Assembly: GCA_002314055.1 (NCBI GenBank)
Contig: DCBP01000096.1
Coordinates: 23,455-87,454, forward strand
Length of the DNA: 64,000 nucleotides
Reading direction: 5' to 3'
DNA from: Prevotella sp. UBA1104
GTDB lineage: Bacteria > Bacteroidota > Bacteroidia > Bacteroidales > Bacteroidaceae
Below are positions 27,421 through 34,480 of the stretch, in pieces; positions within the stretch are counted from its first letter, which is position 1; every line of letters begins with the position of its first letter. Under the pieces are notes generated by a model. The model saw only the letters and a program-made list of their open reading frames with translations, did no database searches and was not told the origin of the DNA. The translations under genes were made by a program, and so were the position numbers.

Positions 27421-28412
27421 GCATCGGGCGGTAATGCGGCAGTGGTGAGAGATGAAAAGGTGATGCGCCTGTCGGTATTCAGCCGACATGGGGGCGCATC
27501 GGCTTTTCATCGGCTTTACTTCACTCTCAATAAAACTTGTTTTACTGAGGGGGAAGTAATGCTCACCTCTGCCATACCTATTGAATAAGCGAGAGTGCTG
27601 GCTGACTTTTAGCAATCTCCGATTGCCATAAGTCAGACGGCTTTCTCGCATTGACAGACAATAGAAAGCGCAGCTTTACCAGACAAAGGGCGAAGCCTGT
27701 GAGGAAATGAAGGCATTGCCTTATTGCAGAGAGTGTGAAGGCGCAGCCTTGCAAAAAGCGAATGGATGTGGAGAGAAATGCAATGAAGTGGGAATGTAGG
27801 GTTTCGGCTTGGCGCGAAGAGCCAAGGCGGAACCCGTAATGGGAACGTAATGGAATGTAGCGCAACGTCCTTTCGCAACTCTGAAAGGTGAAGGGTGTGC
27901 AACACTGTTCACCTTTTAATAAAGACAGACATCGAAGATGTAGGAAATGAAATTGACGCTTGCGTGTTGATGATTGACGTGTAGGTCAGACAAGCACGCT
28001 GAAAGCGTTGCTTGGCTGGGCGGAGCGTCAATCATCAGCGGAGGTGGTGCATTGTTCGGTGGCGAGGACCGGCGCAGCCGTGAAAGCGTGGGGCGTGGAA
28101 TGAAGTGGAGGTGCTTCGGGCTGACGTGAAGGAAAGTGTGTGTTGCTTACCCCGTGCCGTAACTCGTGTGCCTGCACTTTCTCTGAAAGACGCAGCGGAC
28201 TTGTCGACGCTCGCGGCGATGTGTCCGCTGCCCTTCCAGAGAAAAGAGTTGCGGCACGGATTAAGGGAAGTGGCATACTCTTTCCGCAACAGAAGAACGA
28301 AGAGCCGGAACGCAATGGAACGCCCCACGGTTTTCTTAGCCACAGCGTGGCTTGTACTCGCTATGAACAATGCACCGCCGGAGCCGTTGGCTGAAGGCTT
28401 TAGCCTTTTATT
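27421..28412 (+). ncRNA. Candidate large structured phage RNA (about 1 kb)
   Basis: This protein-free kilobase can be folded into nested and long-range helices. Main ones: 27438-27449/27562-27573 (11 of 12 pairs) closing a junction of two hairpins; 27451-27459/27503-27511 (9 bp) stacked on 27462-27469/27493-27500 (8 bp) and 27470-27475/27483-27488; 27602-27608/27630-27636; 27799-27806/27828-27835 plus 27808-27813/27821-27826; 27884-27892/27908-27916; 27965-27979/28026-28040 (15 bp); 28043-28057/28365-28379 (15 bp, spanning 320 nt); 28087-28096/28320-28329 (10 bp); 28152-28165/28246-28259 (14 bp). Three hairpins share a C-GCA-G triloop. Every wobble in these helices is G.T on the + strand. Size, ornateness and phage location recall GOLLD and ROOL RNAs. 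No promoter was recognised. Confidence 0.7.
28394..28412 (+). terminator. Terminator-like hairpin at the 3' end of the structured RNA
   Basis: AAGGC-TTTA-GCCTT followed by TTATTCTCTT on the + strand, 15 bp after the long closing helix ends at 28379. It overlaps the very end of the leftward spanin-like gene. The stem is short, so support is moderate. Confidence 0.5.
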
Positions 28413-29028
28413 CTCTTCGGGCGTGGGAGCGCCGAAGTACAATAAGAATAATACCTATTATAAATAGGATGATGAAAGTGAGCTTTGTGGATGACGAAAG
28501 GAAAGGCTTGCTTTCCTTTTGTGTATTTTGCGCCTTTGCGTATGAGGACTGCATCGCCTTGGCGAGGCTGTCCGCTTCCTGCTGGTACATGGAGGACTTT
28601 TCCTCGACCTTCCGGGAGAGGTGAAGTCCGTAGACGGTTACTTTGGACGGCTGCGCCGTGGAAAATGAAGAAGACTTTGTCTTGGTGTTCTTATGGGGCT
28701 TGCCCGTAGAGGGAGAAACGTCAGGGAGTGGCGCAGAGGTATCGGAGTGCTCACTGGTGTTTCGGGTGGGTGGGAAGTATAGAGCGCAGCTGTCGAAGGA
28801 AAGGGCGGTGAGGCGCCTTAAAGAGCTGGATGAAAGATTCTCGGCGGATTGCCATTGGGCTTGCACAACGGCGTTCCGACCGCTTTCATCATTCTGTGTT
28901 TTCCGCACTGTCTTGCATCCTGCAAGGCAAATTACGGAAAAAATAAAGCCCCACCCCCAGACCCCTCCCCAAAGGGAGGGGAGTGATATGCTTGAGAACT
29001 TGTGTTTTAGAAATGGGATGATATTCAT
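28408..29028 (-). CDS. Spanin-like (Rz-type) lipoprotein
   Basis: A 206-aa protein. A hydrophobic segment ending in the lipobox VICLAGC (about residues 30-38) precedes a Ser/Thr/Pro-rich spacer, a helical stretch (KVEEKSSMYQQEADSLAKAM) and a C-terminal transmembrane helix (LTFIILFIIGIILIVL) with a basic tail. It lies after holin and endolysin, where phages place spanins that fuse inner and outer membranes. A lipobox plus a C-terminal membrane helix suggests a unimolecular spanin. Residues about 16-28 (LPSLWGGVWGWG) are read from a dispersed C-rich hairpin repeat, so the true start may differ. Confidence 0.6.
   Translation of the reverse strand: MNIIPFLKHKFSSISLPSLWGGVWGWGFIFSVICLAGCKTVRKTQNDESGRNAVVQAQWQSAENLSSSSLRRLTALSFDSCALYFPPTRNTSEHSDTSAPLPDVSPSTGKPHKNTKTKSSSFSTAQPSKVTVYGLHLSRKVEEKSSMYQQEADSLAKAMQSSYAKAQNTQKESKPFLSSSTKLTFIILFIIGIILIVLRRSHARRE
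28948..28983. repeat. C-rich hairpin repeat (family B), copy in spanin-like gene
   Basis: CCCCACCCCC followed by a CCCTCCCC/GGGAGGGG type stem-loop. Relatives lie at 32123, 50251 and 54669. This copy is read in frame as part of the protein N-terminus. Confidence 0.7.
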
Positions 29029-29061
29029 ATTCAGGGATGATTTAGTTGTGAGAGTATTCTT

Positions 29062-29472
29062 TCAGATGTTTGCATATTCTTTTGTGGCATCGAAGGATGG
29101 GCAGGCTTTCGGGGCGAAGTCGCGATGACTGCGGATGCTTGCATGTGGAAACTGCTCTTTTAGCTCTTTGAGAAGAGATAAAAGTGCAGCCTTCTGTGCT
29201 GACGTGCGAGTGTCCTTCGGACTCTTGCCGTCAGTTGCGAGACCACCTATGTAGCATACTCCGATGCTATTGGTGTTGTGCCCCTGGCAGTGCGCTCCAA
29301 CCGCTCCGATTGGGCGCCCAGTGTGTATGCTGCCGTCAAGGTAGACAACGTAATGGTAGCCGATGGAGGCGAATCCGCGTTGTCGGTGCCAACGGTCGAT
29401 GTCGGCGACAGTGAAAGACTTGCCTTCGGGAGTTGCGGAGCAATGGACGATGATTGTGGTGATCTTTCTCAT
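29062..29472 (-). CDS. Endolysin, N-acetylmuramoyl-L-alanine amidase (Amidase_2)
   Basis: A 136-aa PGRP/T7-lysozyme-like amidase that cleaves the bond between muramic acid and the stem peptide. Zinc ligands are visible: the His in IIVHCSAT, the His in SIRSHRDFAP and the Cys in KACPSFD; GYHYVVYLDGSI is the conserved strand. The frame is open to 29580, but the Met at 29472 overlaps the holin stop by 4 bp (ATGA) and starts at the fold's first strand, so it is preferred. It has no signal peptide, which fits release by the holin. Confidence 0.93.
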   Translation of the reverse strand: MRKITTIIVHCSATPEGKSFTVADIDRWHRQRGFASIGYHYVVYLDGSIHTGRPIGAVGAHCQGHNTNSIGVCYIGGLATDGKSPKDTRTSAQKAALLSLLKELKEQFPHASIRSHRDFAPKACPSFDATKEYANI

Positions 29473-29720
29473 TTCTTCTCCTCCTCTTTCAGTTTGTTGT
29501 CGAGATAGGATCTGAGTTCGGAGTACTTGCTTTGTATGTAGATGGTAACCCCGAAGATGGATCCGGCATAGATAAGGCACTCGGCGAAAATGCCGAGGAC
29601 CGACTCGTGGATTTGACCGGTGGGCGGTACTACGAACCCTGCGACGGCAAGGAGAAATCCGCCAATCAGCATAGCGATTGCAGAAGTAATCTGGATGTTT
29701 TCTTTAGTTTCTTTAGTCAT
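29469..29720 (-). CDS. Putative holin
   Basis: An 83-aa protein with two hydrophobic segments (about residues 12-32 and 40-62) and a strongly charged C-terminus (DNKLKEEEKK), the usual layout of small phage holins. It overlaps the endolysin start by 4 bp. Holins permeabilise the inner membrane at lysis time. The family is not recognised by sequence; the call rests on topology and position. Confidence 0.7.
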   Translation of the reverse strand: MTKETKENIQITSAIAMLIGGFLLAVAGFVVPPTGQIHESVLGIFAECLIYAGSIFGVTIYIQSKYSELRSYLDNKLKEEEKK

Positions 29721-29809
29721 GATGATAAGAATTAGTTGATTGAATAAACAGAAGAAAGTTGCTTGTCTTTTGCCATTCAGAGAATAAGAGTTACTTTTGT
29801 GTCATGTTT

Positions 29810-29883
29810 GTGGTATGAGACCATTAACATTTGGTATGTGGTATGAGACCATTTATACTTTGGCGTTGTGGTATGAGACCATT
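29810..29883. repeat. Three 16-bp repeats GTGGTATGAGACCATT
   Basis: Exact copies at 29810-29825, 29838-29853 and 29868-29883, 28-30 bp apart, inside the 180-bp gap between the leftward tail-fibre-like gene and the holin. Together with partial copies (TTTGGTATG) they look like an operator or iteron cluster controlling the lysis genes. The gap contains no gene. Confidence 0.75.
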
Positions 29884-29900
29884 TCGCCATTTTTCGTATC

Positions 29901-31058
29901 TTAGAACTTGGAAAAGTTATAGGAAACTTCATAGTTTTGTTCATCAGTCCCTCTTGCACAAGCAATAACCTTAAACACGGCGAGGTTTGTGCGAAGGTCC
30001 GAAAAGCGGAACGCCCAGGAAAAGTCCGTTTCCTTGTAGAAACCGACAGCAAACTTGAACGAATGATACTTGTAAAGGATATCAAAGAGTTTTTGTCCGT
30101 AAGGAATACGGATCTTGTTAATCTTTCCGTCCGGGAGTTCAACGACCTTCACCTTAGAGAACAGGGCTTCCGGCGTTTGCATATATTGGTGTTTCGTTTC
30201 ATTAGGTTGCAGTTTCTCCATGCGGAACGAAACCGTGTCGTCGCTGTTGATGATTATTTTCTTAGAGTCAAAAAACCTGTTCCATCCGCGACGTTTAGGG
30301 AGATATTCCCTTGGCAATTCCGGGTTTTCCTTGTCAGTCCACCGTCTTGAAGTACGTGTCGTGTAACGGAAGATTACCGGAATGAGCCCCGACTTGACCA
30401 ACTGATAAGCCCCCTGAATATAAATCTTGTTGTCCTTGATAATCGCCTCGATATGCACGGAGGTGGTTTGACGCATGGAAGCAAACGTATTGATGTTGTT
30501 CTGGAGCGTTCGGATGGCAGACTTCAGAGAAGAGATGTCCGTTTGGAGCTGCTTAATGTCGATATCCATGAGGTTGGCACCGCGGCGCAGGGAAGTGATG
30601 GAGAGTTGGATATTGCTGATGCTCTTTTCAAGGTCGGAGAGAGATATTTGGAGGGACGTGATGTCCTTGGAAACTGCGGAAATATCCGTTTTGCACTTGT
30701 TGAGATCCGTTACCTGCTGAGCACGCATAACCCCGGCACGTTCGGTGGTGGCTTGGCGGATGGAAATGGAATTTTGCAAGACCTGCGACCTGTTCGTTTT
30801 CAGATCAGACTTGGTGAGGGAGAGGAAGACACTGTTGCGGTCGTCCGAGCCAATGGAAATGCCGTTGAGCATTGATCCGAGATTTTGCAGCGCCGTGCGC
30901 CATGCAGCAAGGCTCGCCACGTCCGACTGTTGGGCGGTGTTGGCGATGACGTCGGCAATGCGCTGGAGAAGCGCGCCGAGGACTTCGGGAGAAATACTTT
31001 CCTCTTGAGTTTCGTTGCGGAAAGAGGAGATTAGATTAGTGAGAGAAGAGATGTCCAT
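29901..31058 (-). CDS. Phage tail fibre-like structural protein with coiled coil
   Basis: A 385-aa protein. The N-terminal 90 residues are helical. Residues about 95-195 form a long heptad-type coiled coil (DITSLQISLSDLEKSISNIQ) suggesting a trimeric stalk. The C-terminal 190 residues are beta-rich (VSFRMEKLQPNETKHQYMQT). No enzyme motif is seen. Stalk plus beta-head and position next to the lysis genes fit a tail fibre or receptor-binding protein. Confidence 0.6.
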   Translation of the reverse strand: MDISSLTNLISSFRNETQEESISPEVLGALLQRIADVIANTAQQSDVASLAAWRTALQNLGSMLNGISIGSDDRNSVFLSLTKSDLKTNRSQVLQNSISIRQATTERAGVMRAQQVTDLNKCKTDISAVSKDITSLQISLSDLEKSISNIQLSITSLRRGANLMDIDIKQLQTDISSLKSAIRTLQNNINTFASMRQTTSVHIEAIIKDNKIYIQGAYQLVKSGLIPVIFRYTTRTSRRWTDKENPELPREYLPKRRGWNRFFDSKKIIINSDDTVSFRMEKLQPNETKHQYMQTPEALFSKVKVVELPDGKINKIRIPYGQKLFDILYKYHSFKFAVGFYKETDFSWAFRFSDLRTNLAVFKVIACARGTDEQNYEVSYNFSKF

Positions 31059-31110
31059 GATTTTTTATTGCAAATATAATTTGGTGGAATTGATGAAGAA
31101 AAGACGAAAT

Positions 31111-31175
31111 TGAATTTAGAATTTAGAGTGTAGAATGTAGAATTGTGGCTTCGCCATTGAGAATTGGAGAATTAT
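31111..31175. repeat. Purine-rich hairpin repeat (family A), copy 1
   Basis: GAATTTAGAATTTAGAG-type tract, stem TGGC/GCCA (31146-31156), then GAGAATTGGAGAATT. It occupies the gap between two late genes. Confidence 0.7.
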
Positions 31176-31239
31176 TGAATCTTTGTGTAACTGAAAAATT
31201 GAAAAATGATAGAACTGCGAGAACTGGAATTTCCTACAA

Positions 31240-31671
31240 TCAGTGATTGTAGCGGAGGTGCTTGTCGTCCAGGGCTTGGGCGACGATACCGACAAACTCG
31301 TTGGCGATGTTTTCGGAGAGGAAATCACGGAGGTTCATTACAGAGGCGTAGTATTTGCGAGAGAACCATGGTTTCTTTTTGCGCTTGCGGTCGCGGCCGA
31401 TGTCGCCATTATTACCTCTTGGAACCTCTTTTCCGGTGCCATAGTTCTGCCAAAGGCCGTATTCAAGAAATGTTTGACTAAGTCCAATTTCGATGAATCT
31501 GCCATCGGCTCTTACGGGGAGGGACTTGGGACTGTTGAGCAACCTCCCGGTGTCGATGACACCGAGGAGAGTGATTTGCTCCTTCCATATCTTCAGCATC
31601 GTGTCGTTGAAGGCAAGAACGAATTTCTCGCGCTCCTGCTGGGTTTGGTCATTGCCATTCTGTGGGGTCAT
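31240..31671 (-). CDS. Phage head-tail/minor tail protein, HK97 gp10-like
   Basis: A 143-aa protein. The segment LWQNYGTGKEVPRGNNGDIG followed by KKKPWFSRKYYASVMNLRDFL matches the pattern of gp10-like or Mu gpG-like tail completion proteins in Bacteroidota phages. They cap or join the tail. It overlaps the preceding gene by 23 bp. Confidence 0.6.
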   Translation of the reverse strand: MTPQNGNDQTQQEREKFVLAFNDTMLKIWKEQITLLGVIDTGRLLNSPKSLPVRADGRFIEIGLSQTFLEYGLWQNYGTGKEVPRGNNGDIGRDRKRKKKPWFSRKYYASVMNLRDFLSENIANEFVGIVAQALDDKHLRYNH

Positions 31672-32182
31672 AACGAAGGTCGGTAAAGGTGTCTACTGCA
31701 ATTTGAAAGAAAGCGCATGCGCAGCCGGAGAAGAAATACTGGTCTATTTCTTGGAAACTGATACGTGGATCGAGGTAGATGCTGTTTTGTTCTAACCTTG
31801 TTTTCTCCAAAATCAACTTGCTCATGAACTGACGGAACAACTCGCGCATGGAGTCCATACACGCTTGTCGGGCGGTCATGTCGCCGAGAGCGTGACGCAT
31901 GGCGAGGAAGACAGTCTTCACTCGCCTTGTGTGGGGACTGTTGTTCACTTCGATGTAGCCTTGACTGATGTCCGACACGGCGACGATGGCGGTGGCGGAT
32001 TGGAGCTGGTTGAGAGCTTCCTCGAAGCCGTCAAGACCGCTGACCTTGGCGAAGACAAATTCTTTGGTTTGGGCGAATTTGTTGGTGGATGTGAGGGTTT
32101 GGAAGAAGACGGCGGCATTCCAGGCCCCACCCCCGAACCCCTCCCCGTGGGAGAGGGGAGTAATATGCTTTTGTTGCGTCAT
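31649..32182 (-). CDS. Phage tail completion-like protein, hypothetical
   Basis: A 177-aa protein. A Gln-rich start is followed by PLSHGEGFGGGA, which is the translated C-rich repeat of family B, then a helical body (LNQLQSATAIVAVSD, AMRHALGDMTARQACMDSM). The last 23 bp overlap the next gene. Position between head and tail genes suggests tail terminator or adaptor. The function is not recognised. The in-frame repeat near the N-terminus is odd. Confidence 0.55.
   Translation of the reverse strand: MTQQKHITPLSHGEGFGGGAWNAAVFFQTLTSTNKFAQTKEFVFAKVSGLDGFEEALNQLQSATAIVAVSDISQGYIEVNNSPHTRRVKTVFLAMRHALGDMTARQACMDSMRELFRQFMSKLILEKTRLEQNSIYLDPRISFQEIDQYFFSGCACAFFQIAVDTFTDLRYDPTEWQ
32123..32165. repeat. 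C-rich hairpin repeat (family B), copy in tail gene
   Basis: GGCCCCACCCCC and then a CCCCTCCCC/GAGAGGGG stem-loop. Same family as 28948, 50251 and 54669; here it lies inside an open reading frame. Confidence 0.7.
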
Positions 32183-32186
32183 AGTG

Positions 32187-32326
32187 GAAAGATTGAAAAA
32201 TTGAAAAAATGAAAGATTGAAAAATTGAGAGATTGAAAGATTGAAAAAAGATGAGAGAACTGGGAGTAATGGGAGAACTGATGTTCTGCTTAGGACAGAT
32301 GGGACTAATAGGACAAATACACTTTT
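32187..32326. repeat. Low-complexity tract: (GATTGAAA)n plus G-rich family D
   Basis: Repeated GATTGAAAAATTGAAA units, then GGGAGTAATGGGAGAACTG and GATGGGACTAATAGGACAAATA. The same words recur at 27234, 34458, 44036, 51285 and 51965-52047. No gene in this gap. Confidence 0.65.
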
Positions 32327-32337
32327 GAAGTATTATG

Positions 32338-33081
32338 CTATTTGGTGCTACGCTTGAAGTCCTCGACCTCCTTGGCTTTTGCATCTAACTCCGTCAGGGC
32401 TCGCCACGTGTCCATGGCGAGGACTGCGCTCTCTTTGGTGATGTCGCCACCAGTGAGGGCGCGAATCTGGGCGTTCATGGCGTTCTTGACTTCCTCGGCG
32501 GTGTTGGGGAAATTGCCGAGGAGGTTTGAAGGCACGATTGGGGATGCTGTAAAGAAGTGGTGGAACTGACGGGCGAAGTACTGCTTCAGCGCGGCAATCC
32601 AGTAGAATATGCCGAAGAGATGGGCGGTGGTGAGTTTACGCTGCTTGATTTTTGGGTAGAGCAAAGGGGCGGCATCTTTTAGGATGTTGATGTTTTTGGT
32701 GTGGAGAAAGCCTTGGTAATAATTATCCACTGCGATGAAAGTGGAGAACGGGATTTGCTGAAAATCGGCAGCGATGCCTTGCGCCTTGCCGATTTTCGTG
32801 ATGCGTGTGGGGAATGGAGGAAATGACCTTAGAAAATCCAGAGTTGCGGTGGCGGACTGGATTTGACGTGTTGAGAGCCATGCTTCATTTTTGCCGTGCT
32901 TGATGAGGGTGTTTCCCTTGAAACGGCAACACACAGAGAGGTTTGCCCATTTGAGAAGGCAAATAGTTTGGATTTCTTCCATTGGGTAGTCCTTGGAAAG
33001 GAGGTGGAAGAAATATTGGAGTTGGCGGTCAGAGAGGGACTGCCAATCAGTGGGGAGAGATATATTGAAAAATGCTTCCAT
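32338..33081 (-). CDS. Phage tail module protein, possible assembly chaperone
   Basis: A 247-aa, mostly helical protein without recognised family. The start MEAFFNISLPTDWQSLSDRQ is preferred over the Met 7 codons earlier because it opens directly into a folded domain. Many helices with aromatic residues (HLFGIFYWIAALKQYFARQF) and the position between connector and tail genes suggest a tail assembly chaperone. That is inference only. Confidence 0.5.
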   Translation of the reverse strand: MEAFFNISLPTDWQSLSDRQLQYFFHLLSKDYPMEEIQTICLLKWANLSVCCRFKGNTLIKHGKNEAWLSTRQIQSATATLDFLRSFPPFPTRITKIGKAQGIAADFQQIPFSTFIAVDNYYQGFLHTKNINILKDAAPLLYPKIKQRKLTTAHLFGIFYWIAALKQYFARQFHHFFTASPIVPSNLLGNFPNTAEEVKNAMNAQIRALTGGDITKESAVLAMDTWRALTELDAKAKEVEDFKRSTK

Positions 33082-33125
33082 ACGGCAAAGGTATGGAAGC
33101 ATTGGTATGGAGGAAAAGACAAAAG

Positions 33126-33539
33126 TTATTTTAAAGTGTATTCTGTTGAAAGTCCGTTATTATTATCTGCTGTCTTCTCACTTTTTATACCGAATGGTGA
33201 ATTGTTACAGCTAACATATATTCTAACGAAGTTTGTACTTTCTTTGCTTGATTGAGCAGTTGGAGTTGCGGATAATCTTACTGTTTGACCTTTTTTGAAA
33301 GGTCCATATGTACCTTCCCATGTTGATGATGTTGTAGATGTGCTTTCTTGTCCCTTTTCTGTTGTGTATGAAATAACTTGTTTAAAACGGCTTGGTACAA
33401 ACATTTTTACTTCATACTTTACATAGTAAACATCATTTGCTTGTGTTGTATCATCAGGAATAACAGGATCATTAGACCCGTCTTTTGAACAAGAAACAAT
33501 CAAAAGAAGTAAAGTGAAAAATATAAATATTTTTTTCAT
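33126..33539 (-). CDS. Small phage-borne lipoprotein
   Basis: A 137-aa protein with a lipoprotein signal (FFTLLLLIVSC, Cys about residue 17) and a beta-rich body (DVYYVKYEVKMFVPSRFKQV) of about 110 residues. It is AT-rich compared with flanking structural genes, as are phage 'moron' genes. A surface lipoprotein in a prophage may alter the host surface or block superinfection; no family is recognised. Confidence 0.65.
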   Translation of the reverse strand: MKKIFIFFTLLLLIVSCSKDGSNDPVIPDDTTQANDVYYVKYEVKMFVPSRFKQVISYTTEKGQESTSTTSSTWEGTYGPFKKGQTVRLSATPTAQSSKESTNFVRIYVSCNNSPFGIKSEKTADNNNGLSTEYTLK

Positions 33540-33583
33540 ATCTTGATTATTAATTTATTTATGCTGCAAAATTATAAAATATT

Positions 33584-34438
33584 TTAGAAGAAATATCCAC
33601 TAGACTCTTTTTTATTTTTATATCCGTAGTCTTTAAAGAGATTGAAGGTGTCAGAGTTCTTCCATTCTAGGAAGACGTAGCTCTTGGAAGTACGTATGAA
33701 ATTGACGGCATCGATGATGGACGGTGTTGGGAATTCGCCCGTTCTCAGGATTGAGAACTCAATCGAACGAATCCGGTTGCTTAATTTCAGATAGGCATTT
33801 GAATCAGGAGATTTAGAAAAGTCGTTCCTTATGATACATTTCCGAAGGGTTTCCATTAAACTTTCAGAAAAATAATCACGTGCGAGTTTATCCTCGATGA
33901 TGATAAGCTGGTTTCGGATATCGGTGTATTTCAGCCAAATATGGTCGTTAAAACCGAGGTTCTGAACGATGTCGAGAGTCGGGAACATCGTCTTGGCGAA
34001 GAAGTTGTAAGGTTTCGAGTTGAGCCAGTGGTGAGCTTCGAGAAGCATCGGTTGGATAGTTTGCAGGGCGTCATCACGGGTTTTCTCCAAGGATGATAAA
34101 AGTCGTTCGATGCGCTCCTTGGAAGCCGGGGCGATGTTTTGGTTGCTGACGATGCCGAAGCCGTTGGGGGTGAGGATGAGATCCAACTGGGGGATGGCAT
34201 GGAGCATGGCTTCTGATGCTACGATGATGCGGCAGAAGTGGAGAAGCGGTGTGATGTCGGAGTAAGTTTTGATTCGCGACATAGTGTCGGTGGAGACAAA
34301 CGTGTCAGTAAGCCACGTTTCCGCATGGAGAAGGTGGTACTGGATTTTGTCGTAAAGGGACGTTTCCCCGGCAACCGCTTTGAGGGTGTTGGGGATGTAC
34401 TTTAATAAGGTGGTGTTGTCGGGGATTAAAGCTGACAT
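33584..34438 (-). CDS. Phage head-tail connector-type protein (DUF6712-like)
   Basis: A 284-aa helical protein (LIPDNTTLLKYIPNTLKAVA at the N-terminus) directly downstream of the portal. The layout resembles DUF6712-type proteins of Bacteroidales phages, which occupy the same position. A connector or head-completion role is inferred from context. Confidence 0.55.
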   Translation of the reverse strand: MSALIPDNTTLLKYIPNTLKAVAGETSLYDKIQYHLLHAETWLTDTFVSTDTMSRIKTYSDITPLLHFCRIIVASEAMLHAIPQLDLILTPNGFGIVSNQNIAPASKERIERLLSSLEKTRDDALQTIQPMLLEAHHWLNSKPYNFFAKTMFPTLDIVQNLGFNDHIWLKYTDIRNQLIIIEDKLARDYFSESLMETLRKCIIRNDFSKSPDSNAYLKLSNRIRSIEFSILRTGEFPTPSIIDAVNFIRTSKSYVFLEWKNSDTFNLFKDYGYKNKKESSGYFF

Positions 34439-34480
34439 GATTACTAATTTTTTTTGTGAGTACTGGGAGAGCTGGGAGAA

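Noticed and set aside
27118..28467. Several ORFs of 80-180 codons on both strands in the RNA region
   Set aside because: They overlap each other, have skewed compositions (Ser/Arg/Pro-rich), lack motifs, and follow the hairpin pattern of the DNA. The RNA explanation fits better.
26800..29060. Diversity-generating retroelement or reverse transcriptase near tail genes
   Set aside because: No reverse-transcriptase motif (YxDD) in any frame and no A-variable template repeat was found.
29810..29883. CRISPR array
   Set aside because: Only three 16-bp units with 12-14 nt spacers and no cas genes; better read as an operator-type cluster.
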